Assembly: GCA_040954595.2 (NCBI GenBank)
Contig: CM082587.2
Location: 7,812,001-7,876,000 of the forward strand
DNA length: 64,000 nt
Direction of reading: 5' to 3'
Source of the DNA: Balanoglossus misakiensis
Taxonomy: Eukaryota; Hemichordata
In this document: in pieces, positions 12,001 through 21,818 of the stretch
Layout of the letters: each line of letters opens with the position of its first letter
Numbering within the stretch: the stretch's first letter is position 1
The notes under the pieces: model-generated
Databases searched by the model: none
What the model was told of the DNA's origin: nothing
The model's input: only the letters and a program-made list of their open reading frames with translations
Program-made: the position numbers and the translations under genes

Positions 12001-12257
12001 GGTAATTCACAGATTCCAATGCTATTCTTGAACTGGGAAAGTCAGTTCCCTAGGCCAAGGGGATTGTGTTTTTATTGCTGTACTTTTCATGTTATTTTTT
12101 CCCAGTTGAGGGTCTGTGCTTCGGCCTCAGTGCTGGTCGAATCAACGTGGAATTCCGTCTGTCGGCATGTGACGGCGTCTCCGCAACGGGTTACCCGTCC
12201 ACAGGATGGAATTCTGTATCTCGAATCATCATCGAAGAAATTGATGCGACAAATTAA
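9004..12257 (+). CDS. CTHRC1-like collagen-repeat protein with an N-terminal membrane anchor
   Basis: Seven exons join in frame: 9004-9106, 9378-9422, 9821-9916, 10160-10221, 10645-10857, 11402-11600 and 12106-12257 (TAA), giving 289 aa. Residues 1-11 are basic (GRKRR) and are followed by a hydrophobic helix at about 12-33, which reads as a type II signal anchor rather than a cleaved signal. Residues 35-102 are a Pro/Thr/Ser-rich stalk. A cysteine cluster (CNSCCGVC, 108-115) precedes nine Gly-X-Y triplets at 118-145 that include GRDGYKGD. Residues 146-289 are the CTHRC1 C-terminal domain, recognised by [34 protein letters not shown] and the ending [14 protein letters not shown]. Vertebrate CTHRC1 is a secreted regulator of matrix and Wnt/PCP signalling; the function here is inferred from similarity only. 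The fourth exon was found by phase: without it the frame breaks. It is flanked by the two oxygenases with no evident functional link. Confidence 0.88.
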
Positions 12258-12342
12258 ACCGAACACAATCCCCATATCAACAGAAATTGGATCGCATGGA
12301 CACATTTTATTCAGTTATCTGACAGTAATTAGTAATTAAAAT

Positions 12343-12555
12343 GGTATGTATGTATGTATGTATGTATGTATGTATGTATGTATGTATGTATGTATGTATG
12401 TATGTATGTATGTATGTATGTATGTATGTATGTATGTATGTATGTATGTATGTATGTATGTATGTATGTATGTATGTATGTATGTATGTATGTATGTATG
12501 TATGTATGTATGTATGTATGTATGTATGTATGTATGTATGTATGTATGTATGTAT
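12343..12555. repeat. (TATG)n microsatellite, about 53 units, in the 3' UTR of the CTHRC1-like gene
   Basis: An uninterrupted tetranucleotide array begins 86 bases after the stop codon and ends just before a poly(A) signal. The open frames read through it (repeating MYVC) are artefacts. Confidence 0.97.
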
Positions 12556-12572
12556 CGATAGATTTGGAAACT

Positions 12573-12578
12573 AATAAA
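12573..12578 (+). promoter_or_regulatory. Poly(A) signal AATAAA of the CTHRC1-like gene
   Basis: This is the first canonical hexamer after the TAA at 12257, just past the TATG array, so the array would be transcribed. Confidence 0.55.
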
Positions 12579-12847
12579 TTTTATGACTCCCTTTATACAT
12601 TGTTTACGAAATGAACAACTTTATACTGTGAAGTGAAATAATTATCTTGGAAAAAATTAAACTTTTACGAAAAAGCTTATCCTTTTTTACATAACAATCA
12701 CTGCAAATCTACAACAAAGAGCACACTTGTGATGACGCAACTTGAACTATAAATTTAAGTCCACTATACAAGATATTGGTGACTAAACATAGTTTGTTCT
12801 AGGTATATAACAATTTCCAAACGCTAACGGACAAGAATAAAACAACA

Positions 12848-12961
12848 TGAACGTTGATTCACTACTAGTATATATCCACATGTAGAATAATACAAACGGT
12901 GTCTTGTATCAAATATAATTAATGGAAAAAGGGCAGCGAGAGAGAGACTCTGTCCCTTTAA
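12848..12961. mobile_element. Right-half copy of family 1 MITE
   Basis: It matches the right half of the copies at 3928-4283 and 13526-13880 and ends GTCCCTTTAA. The left half is missing. Confidence 0.75.
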
Positions 12962-13525
12962 GCATGTATTATAATAGAAGCTACTTGTCTATACACACGG
13001 GGCTAAATCGGTTGTGCCACACAATGTCTTGGTATTCCATATTTCATCGGCTGGGCTCTTCCATCAACAACATAACTCCGTTTCGAAGTTTACACCGCAC
13101 CTTTTGCTAAACATCTGTTAAAAAATAATGTGACGTTTTGATTTTTTTACATATGACGAATACATAAAGTTTAGCTGTACCTTTCGTTAAAAAAAGAAAG
13201 GCGTGTCTTTAGTTTACTACTTCACAATTTTATAATAATGTGTTTAATACACCACAGTTGACCTGTTGTCCTAACTCGGGTATATGTCAACTGTTTATGT
13301 CATCCGAAAGATTATTCTGCAAATTTCACTATCGTTAGATAAAAGGTATGAAATAGGAAATAGTGTATTCTGCCAATAACTTACCAAAATATTAACACAC
13401 AAAGTAATGGGTACTCGTGCTGCATTCAATGTCATTCCTCATGTACATGAAACCTCTCCTAAAGGAAAAAACAAAACAAAATGAAGGAGCAAATAAATAT
13501 GCGCAATCGCTGTCATGATACTATT

Positions 13526-13880
13526 TTAAAGGGACAAAGTCTCTCTCTCGCTGCCCTTTTTTCATCAATTATGTTTGGTGCAAGACACCATTTATGTTAT
13601 TCTACATGTGGATATATAGTGAATCAACGTTCGACCACACACAACTTCCATCCCACTTGTATGATATGAGAGTAAAAACTCGCCCAAAATGAATAAATGG
13701 TAAAGAACGATTATTCATTTTGGCGAGTTTTTTCACTCTCCTGTCTATAAGAGGTATGGAAGTTGTGTGTGATGGAACGTTCATTCACTATATATCCACA
13801 TGTAGAATAACAACCGGTGTCTTGTATCAAATATAATTAATGGAAAAAAGGGCAGCGAGAGAGAGACTTTGTCCCTTTAA
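13526..13880. mobile_element. TTAA-flanked palindromic MITE, family 1, second full copy
   Basis: TTAAAGGGACAAAGTCTCTC to its reverse complement, 355 bases, against 356 for the copy at 3928. The central loop carries the same ATTCATTTTGG/GGCGAGTTT hairpin in the opposite orientation to the first copy. Confidence 0.82.
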
Positions 13881-14241
13881 CAGATAAATGTTTTCGTCAC
13901 ATTCAGAATTCTTAAGTATTCTTATTTTCATAGTTTAGTCTAAATTCAGACGAAAATCAAAACTCAATCTGTTAAAATTACATATCCGTGTTTTTTTTTT
14001 TTTTTTTTAATTTCCTTGTGAACGTTAGTTAGGGGAAGGGCAATTGATCTAAGGACTCTTTATCCAACCACATGAAGGCTGTCGTTGAGTATCTAACGGT
14101 GTTTGCTACCCAGGTGACAAAAATGTGTAGTTTACATAATTTCAAGATGGCGGATTTCTGGCGTGTTGTGGAGTTCAGAAGTTAAATTAGTGGTAGATCA
14201 TAGTGAAATTGTGTAACCCTAAAAAACAATGTGTTTGTACG

Positions 14242-14491
14242 GACCAGCGTGGCATCACTTGGAAAACAAGATCGTATTTTGACCTCTGGGGGATAGTATT
14301 ACCTCCACGCAGAACAGAACGGTTAGTCACACAGTCCAACGGATAACTCCGAATTCGTTTTGATTTGACCAGCGTGGCATCACTTGGAAAACAAGATCGT
14401 ATTTTGACCTCTGGGGGATAGTATTACCTCCACGCAGAACAGAACGGTTAGTCACACAGTCCAACGGATAACTCCGAATTCGTTTTGATTT
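14242..14491. repeat. Apparently perfect 125-base tandem duplication
   Basis: Bases 14242-14366 (starting GACCAGCGTGGCATCACTTG) are repeated directly at 14367-14491, with no difference that I can see. This points to a very recent duplication or an assembly artefact. It lies about 550 bases upstream of the oxygenase B start. Confidence 0.85.
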
Positions 14492-14712
14492 GTTGTGCCC
14501 CGGAGAAGTGTACCACATTTTTGCAACGATGCATGGACTGTGTACACTCCGTACATATTTTGCTAGAATCGTCAAAAATTGCATTATTCCTTGTCAATTC
14601 ACCAAGAAATTGATGTCGTCAAATAAGAGCTACAAAAAAAATGATAGATATACATACGCCAGTTCTACACAATCTTCGCCATTGGGGTTCCATAGGCCGC
14701 CATTGTTTGGGA

Positions 14713-14985
14713 CTTTGCATAAAGAGGCAGTGAAAACTGGAGACCTACACATTAACCAAACACGGAGCTGAAAATTTAATAAATACATATTAATAAGACC
14801 AAAACTACACGGTCCTGCATATTGAGGCAGTGAACACTGATGGACCAGACCTACACATTCACCAATCAGGGAGCTGTATGGTGAATAAATACATGGTAAT
14901 AAGACCTAACCAACTTTGACCTAACCTACAAGGTCCTGCATAATGAGGCAGTGAACACTGGAGGACCAGACCTACACATTGGCTC
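14713..14985. repeat. Three imperfect tandem copies upstream of oxygenase B
   Basis: Units beginning near 14713, 14813 and 14935 share TGCATA..GAGGCAGTGAA.ACTG and CAGACCTACACATT. Two of them share a longer tail with GAGCTG and AATAAATACAT. The last copy stops about 55 bases before the start codon of oxygenase B, so the array may form part of its 5' UTR or promoter. Confidence 0.7.
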
Positions 14986-15040
14986 TGACAGTCTTCCTAT
15001 TCTGGTGCAGTCGTCTGCGAACCCTGGGCACGAAAATGTC

Positions 15041-18000
15041 ATGGCATCTAGTGAAGAACTACCCGTGGTAGATTTTTCTGCCTACAGTTTAGACCGCAGT
15101 ACTCCCGACAGTGAGAAATTTCAGAATCTCGTCGATGGAGTACATGATACTTTAACGTCGATCGGTTTCCTGTATCTGTCGAACCATGGCATTCCACAAG
15201 TGGAGGTAAGAGTCCAAATAACCCTCTTATAATAATTCCACGCGGGGACACGAAACTTTGAATTGACAAAAGCCACAGTGTCCCATTGTGTCGTCTCTAA
15301 GATCATCATGCAAGGACGTTCTGATGACCTTGGAGAAGACAGAGGTCGCCATTATCGGGTCGCGTGAAAACATGCACTTCGTATATATACAGCTTATGTA
15401 GTACGCGAAACGTTTTGTGCACATTTTGGTCAAAATAACGTTCGGCACTGCCATAGAGTCCGGTGAGAATTTATATTCTGGTAATGAATGCCTCTCGATC
15501 GCTGGCGTTGATCCCAGATGGCGAACGATAAGGCTAGTAAAGTTAAAATGTGAGGACGTTGACCCTATGTAAGGTCAAAGACATCGACTTCTGGCCTTAG
15601 TGGCCAATGTGGGTATGAATTTTTAAATATAACATGAAATATAGATATAATGTCTTTAAAAATCTCATCCCATAACTGTCTAAGGCCAGGTAGGATAAGG
15701 TTGATATAGTTGTATACGTGTATGTATGGTGGGGAACACCATCTGACATGCAGCCAAAATTAAATCGTTATTTATAGTGGCACGATTTGAATTGTATTGG
15801 TTTTCGCCATGAATATGGTACACGGGTCTCCAGTACAAATTTAAAGAACAAAAACTAATCTATTTTAAACGATTTTAAGGAGGACGGAGATCATTCTCAC
15901 ACCGACTCACCGCGCAAACGCGTTCTGCTGTCTGTGGCACTGTTTCGCGTGAAGCAGCTTGAAACAACACCACTACCAGCGTTATCACGTATTTGACAAT
16001 AACTATGAAACATCACGTTCAAGAATTTAATTTGAATTGAGGCTCCAGGCCATCAACAATAACAGAAGTGAGAAAAACAAGATGGCGATTGTGTTTTCTC
16101 CTCCCTTGTGCATCGTCAAATCGAAAGTAGTTCCGGTTAAATTCCTGCGATAGTGATGATTCTGCGCGATGCGGCCCACTACGTCATCAATGAGTTCCAT
16201 TAGAACCAACGTATGGCGAGATTGTTGATGTTTAAGGCATGATTTTTTTATTATCATGACCAGAAATGAATGGGGCGAAGGAAACCATGTCAAAATAGTT
16301 AAACGCGCCTAGAGGATGTTTGTCGTCCAAACGACTTCATGTTAGACGGTCACAGGTTGTATATACAGTATATAAAACGTCGCCATGCCCAGGACTCTCT
16401 GCAGTTTGCAACGTGGCATACAAAACTGTGGAGCATAGAATAATGGTAAACTCATTCTAACCAGTGCAATTATCTATCCTAATTTCTGTGAGAATTTTTT
16501 ACTTAAATGTATAACTTTAGGGAACAGTTCGCCTGGTACGTAATTTTCGCGACTTTGCTGCGTACTTACGTGCAGCTAAGACTTTCATACTCGCGGATAC
16601 CCGATTTTCTCTGTAATTATTATGTATATGATTCATTTACAGATTGACAACGTGTTTTCACAATCAAGACAATTCTTTGAGCTCCCAAAGGATACTAAAG
16701 TAAAATACGCCAGAGCAGAAACTGCATCAGACGTAACTGGATATATTGAACCCGGGATATTACGGTGAGTGAAAGTTCATATGAAAGCGTGTCACCGGTA
16801 CACCATGTTCTCGGATAATTTTTAGATGCTATCAAAGCACTGTTACACATAAGTGAAACCAGAAATTACAAAATGTAATCGTATGAAATCATTACAGAGC
16901 CAGGAAGAAGTTATTTTGGCAACTGGTATATATTCTACTGTTCTTTCTTCATAGACCTAACCCCAAAAGACCCGGAGATTACAGGGAATGCTTTAATTTT
17001 TCTCTGGGGAAACCACAAAAGGTAAGGAATAGCCAAATTGCTTAGTTGCTTCTATGTGAAACGTCGATGAAAAATAGTACATCCTTCAAATACAAATGCA
17101 AAACATCGTTTAGGGTTTCGGAGCACACATGTTTCGTATATGGACCAAACGGTGATATCTACCCATGCCTTGTGTATACATACTGTATATGCGCATATCA
17201 CACTTCTCTCGCGTGACCAAGCCTTTCAGTTTGTTTGTTTTAACGCCTCACACAAAGAATCGGCTTGAATCAAATCAGTAAATGTTACATTATTTTATGT
17301 TATATACCTCGCGTCTCCTTCACATGCTTGTTTCCGATATGCGTTGAGAATTGGTCTTACATGCAAAAAAACAAATGAATATTTCATACTGTGCATTTCA
17401 GCCATTATAGCAAAGTACTTGGTAGGACAATTTATGAATGCGACTGCCTGACTTATTTTACCGCAGCAACATTCATTTGACTGCAAAATAGTATGTGTCA
17501 TATCTCAGAAAATAAAATCTGGTGAGAAACGTGAGTCATCTATAAGTAAAAGTCAGTTACCTTTTTCAACCTGTTATAGAAGACACCCAATGAAGACTTG
17601 CCCGGATTCAGGAATGCTCTGTTAACCTTCTCCGATAGATGTACAACGCTTGCTGATCGTGTGCTGGAGGTGATTGCTAGAGGGCTGAAGATGGAGGTAT
17701 TTAAGTGTTGTCTTTTTATACCAGTTTCAGTCAATTTCATCTTTGGCTTTTCAAGCGAGGGAAGTGCGTGTTTGTAAAACGATGTACTAGTAATGGACTT
17801 TCCAATACTACAATGACGTCCAATGGCCTTCTCACAGCAACACGGTATCCATATACTTTGAAAGTTTTCGGGATAGTTTGCATAGTCGGATAAATACAAT
17901 TTGCGTAGGTTAACTTGTGCTAATTACGCGCATTTTGTTGTGGGTTCGATTCCAAGCCATTTCCAGTGGAAATCATGCAGTCTTTATACTCTGCGTGGAC

Positions 18001-19415
18001 GTGATTATCTAAACTTCCAGAGACAATATAATGAAACTGGCACCAAATTGTTTTTTTTCAGGATCCCTATTTTTTCGTGAAAGCACACCAAGGATCACCG
18101 AATTCTGAAACGTATCTGAGATGCGCATACTATCCTCCTGTACCTGAAAACATGGAACTCAAACCTGGTCAGATCCGCTGTGGAGAGCACACTGATTTTT
18201 GTGCCTTGACACTGCTCTTTCAAGATAACCAAGGTGGTTTGGAGGTACATACGGGCGTTTGTATGACCGGCTCATTAAACAAAAAGGGGGGAGGGGTTCT
18301 CAAGAACGATATTTCTCTTGGAAGGTTGGGTAGCCAATATACGTTGTTTTCACCAAGCATAAATCACGCGATTTACTATAGGTCTCATCGAACAAGCATG
18401 AGTCAATCGGAACTGAACAAAAAAACAAAACAAAACGAAAAAATGAGCACCAGTTAAAAAAATTGAAATTTGACAGAATGCACGGGTGGGGGGTTGTCAA
18501 CAAGTAGAACTATAATAGAAACCACAAATGACAACACATCACATTCTGTCTGTTATGCGTATCGTATCTGTTCAGACAAGAGACCGTATCCTAATTAATG
18601 CCAGAATCATACCTTTGCTCATCAAATGCTTCGACAATGGAGCAGCTAGATAATTGTACGTGCGATCGCAATAGCGGATTTCTCTGAAACATTGGCGTAT
18701 AGATTTTGTGCTTTGCTATACTCAAGTATCGATTGAACTGCATACATCTTCTTGATATTGTAAGCCTAATGCTACTAAATGAGTTATGTGACATTGGCAG
18801 TCAGCCAACTTACATGCTACGTTGCAGACACAGCGCTCGTGTACACGTATACGCATTTTTCTGGCTGAAAATGGACAGCTAATGTGTGTAGAAAACACTA
18901 TTTTGACATTGTTAGCACTCCTGGCCATTGAACTGACCAAGAGGTAAAATTGAATCTAGTCACTATGTAATTATGAGTACATCTGGCTTGTATTTTAAAT
19001 GTTTATGTTGTGTTACAGGTCAAAACAAAAAATGGCGAGTATATTGCAGCAATGCCAAAAGAAGGAACTATAATTGTGAATATTGGGGAGTTACTGCAGA
19101 GATGGACCGCAGATAAGTTGCTTTCAAATGTTAGTAAATTACTCATATTCATATTCCAATTGATGATATACAATCACTGTTGCTTGCATTCTAAGATCTG
19201 TACATGAATGTAATCCGCCCTCAATTCAATTACAGATGCACCGAGTCGTTGTTCCCGAATCCGAGGCCAGACATTCTCCCAGACAGTCGGTGGTCTTTTT
19301 CTACAGTCCCCCTTCCTCTTACGTCATCAGATGTATTGACGGCAGTGACAGATACCCTCCAATAACGTGTGGCGAATATCTTCGTCAGGGGTTTCAGAAG
19401 GTCCATAGCTATTGA
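15041..19415 (+). CDS. 2-oxoglutarate/Fe(II)-dependent oxygenase, isopenicillin-N-synthase-like, paralog B
   Basis: Seven exons join in frame: 15041-15205, 16643-16764, 16955-17021, 17580-17696, 18062-18244, 19019-19129 and 19236-19415 (TGA), giving 314 aa. Exon lengths 165/122/67/117/183/111/180 compare with 162/122/67/114/189/111/183 in paralog A, and the intron phases are the same, so the two are tandem duplicates. Predicted iron ligands are H200, D202 (GEHTDF) and H257 (MHRVVVP); R271-Q-S273 supplies the 2-oxoglutarate-binding RxS motif. The co-substrate region YYPPVPE and the FQDNQGGLEV strand are also conserved. I chose the ATG at 15041 because it aligns with the start of paralog A; an in-frame ATG exists upstream at 14951, but it lies in a tandem repeat. 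No signal peptide. Substrate unknown. The nearest downstream gene in the same direction is the carboxylesterase at 21819. Confidence 0.9.
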
Positions 19416-20130
19416 GAGGGAGTTCACATTCAAAAACGTGTATAGTTCCACGGGAGTTGTTCGGCGGAGAGTATGATTTTCTCCAGAATTCTCCCTACCT
19501 TAAATAGGTTTTAAGCTACCTAAGTCAGTGACGAAAATCTCATATGGTCGACACAATTTCAAGATGGCCGATTTTTGCCATGTTTAAGAAATGGGAGTTC
19601 ATAAGCTAAAATGATGATGGGTCATTCTGAAACTTTTCAACAGAAAAAATAACAAAATGTGAAAAGGGTTTAATGAGTTTAATATGGTAACTACACAGAC
19701 AAACATGTTTGACCCAAGGAAGTCATGAAATACAGTAAACATACCATTTCCTCTAGCTCTTACTACAGTGGGTTGACGACTTTTCACCCACAATGCAATG
19801 TGATTTGACCCCCTAGCGCACGTGTCAAGGGCCCAGTAGTGGAACGGTGCGAAGCCGGTGCACGTTTCTGCATTAATAATGCAGAAGGATAAGTACATGT
19901 TAGGAACTACAAATTTGTAACTGAAAAGATTCGGATGGTTTTGCACATAATGTTTTACACTGACCCAGCTTTATTGCAGTTCTGTGCTCGTTGAGGGCAT
20001 CGCATTTATGCTTAGTTTATTATTATCCATATACATGTACTTTATTGTTCCATGACGCCCATGTGCTGCTCATCCACACATACACTGATAGAGCACCAAG
20101 TGTCCTTGACACTATTTTTATACATTAGAT

Positions 20131-20309
20131 GTATACGGTCACCTATTGAAAATTAGCTATGGTTACCATGGCAAATTGAGATCTAGCCAATCACTGATTT
20201 TCAATGGGTGGCACACGCGAAAAAAGAGCGCCACCATCTGTTCTTTAGAACGCCCAAATACGCCTTTTCAGCCATATATGGGCGTGTGTAAATTGGAGGT
20301 GACTGTATA
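20131..20309. mobile_element. MITE with GTATACGGTCACC terminus, split by a later insertion
   Basis: It is homologous to the element at 48388-48584 (shared CCATATATGGGCGT and TTTAGAACGC). Its right end (GGTGACTGTATA) is interrupted. The missing tail TATACCTTTAAC appears at about 21495-21506, on the far side of the large palindrome, exactly as in the uninterrupted copy. Confidence 0.75.
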
Positions 20310-21498
20310 GGGCAAAGCTGTATTAACCGCCATCTTGAAAACCGCATTGCATTGTGGGACGACTGGGGGGGAGTACCTGAAGACCCATAGCATTGTAATG
20401 TAGACATCTACCGAGACACTCTATTCCTCCAAACGTTTTTTTTTCCGACAAACTCTCAGATTTCAGTTCTAATAGCCGTCTTCTGTTCTGAAAAGTATTA
20501 TTATTATCGTCGAGCCGTTCCAGAAGATTTTTGAGGATCCAACAATAGCGGGTGTTGCCATTATTCATTGGTATTAAGTGCTGTTGCTATGTGTTTGACA
20601 AATTCGTCAAGAAGAAAAAAAGCGTGAACGGCTTCATTATAATGCAAGCCAAGCTGTGAAAATAGTAAGGCCAGCCATGAAAGCGTCCTTTCAAGCTTTT
20701 CGTGACACCGACGTAGAAGGGTATGAAAAACTAGAATTTCAACACATAATGGAGATCATTGCAATCGTTTTTGGTCTAATTTGTTTTATTTTCGTCTAAT
20801 AAGACTTAGTGAAATTAGTCTTTGAAAGGACGCTTTCATGGGTGGCCTTAATTTTCACCGTGACAGCTTGGCTTGCATTATAATGAAGCCGTTCACGCTT
20901 TTTTTCTTCCATCTCCACATTCACTTACTGGTTTACAAAACAAAACAAAAACAGATTTGAAAGAGAAACTTCTTGCTAATCAAAATTTAATGCAAAAAAT
21001 TCTTTTCATTTTTGTGCATGTTTCAGAGCGGTTTGGACAGTTTTTTTGAAAAGGAGGCGTGGCATGTTCATCTGTAATCCGAGCCAAGTAATCAGCATCA
21101 GCTTCTGGTCATACTTTATGGAAAGTTTGTTATTTTTAGTTATTTTACAGTTATTGTAATTGTGTCACGAAAATTCTACTTGAACGTATTCAGAAACGAA
21201 TTTGTCAAACACATAGCAACAGCACTTAATACCAATGAATAATGGCAACACCCGCTATTGTTGGATCCTCAAAAATCTTCTGGAACGGCTCGACGATAAT
21301 AATAATACTTTTCAGAACAGAAGACGGCTATTAGAACTGAAATCTGAGAGTTTGTCGGAAAAAAAAACGTTTGGAGGAATAGAGTGTCTCGGTAGATGTC
21401 TACATTACAATGCTATGGGTCTTCAGGTACTCCCCCCCAGTCGTCCCACAATGCAATGCGGTTTTCAAGATGGCGGTTAATACAGTTTTGCCCTATAC
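20305..21498. mobile_element. Large palindromic element with 303-base arms
   Basis: Arms 20305-20607 and 21196-21498 are near-identical reverse complements; an 81-residue frame translates identically from both. The element proper runs from GGGCAAAGCTG to CAGTTTTGCCC with TATA on each side, which reads as a 4-base target duplication in the MITE at 20131. The centre contains a second inverted repeat (20611-20908). No transposase-like protein is encoded. Confidence 0.82.
20611..20908. mobile_element. Inner inverted-repeat element nested in the large palindrome
   Basis: The arm at about 20611-20697 (GCGTGAACGGCTTCATTATA, AATGCAAGCCAAGCTGT) recurs as its reverse complement at about 20822-20908. 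It lies next to the left arm of the large palindrome, so it probably inserted into the spacer. Confidence 0.75.
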
Positions 21499-21818
21499 CT
21501 TTAACCACCGGGCTTGACCTCACATGACATTTGATCACGTACGTGTACCTTAATCTAAGGTTGCTAAAAATCAATGGCTACGATTGTGATAACAATGTTA
21601 TCGCAGGTCGATTGTACTTTGTAAAACTGCAAAGTTTAATTAGAAAACACTGATGCCAAAAAAGCTTAAGGACAACTGCAGTCGACAGACAGACTGAAGG
21701 ATTCAGCCGCGTGTTGTTGGTCCTGCACTCCCCCGATCTTCCGCGCCCCGCGTAGGACTGAATGTGGAAGCAGGCTATTCCGAGTGTTGTATATCTGTTC
21801 ACTGTATGGTAGGACAAC

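Larger units (their letters stand above)
19416..21818. other. Intergenic, largely filled by nested inverted repeats
   Basis: The first 700 bases hold no gene. A stretch near 19545 (TTTCAAGATGGCCGATTT) resembles one near 14128, before oxygenase B, so a related dispersed repeat sits on both sides of that gene. From 20131 to about 21510 the region is a stack of inserted elements described separately. The last 300 bases precede the esterase start. Confidence 0.5.

Noticed and set aside
12341-12614. Three overlapping 71-86-codon frames of repeating MYVC
   Set aside because: They are translations of the TATG microsatellite in the CTHRC1-like 3' UTR; any frame through a 4-base repeat stays open.
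14242-14985. Tandem repeats considered as a CRISPR-like array
   Set aside because: The window is plainly animal, the units abut without spacers, and there are no cas genes.
20323-21480. Two identical 81-codon frames on opposite strands
   Set aside because: They are the two arms of the large palindrome read in the same relative direction. There is no domain, splice context or start signal.
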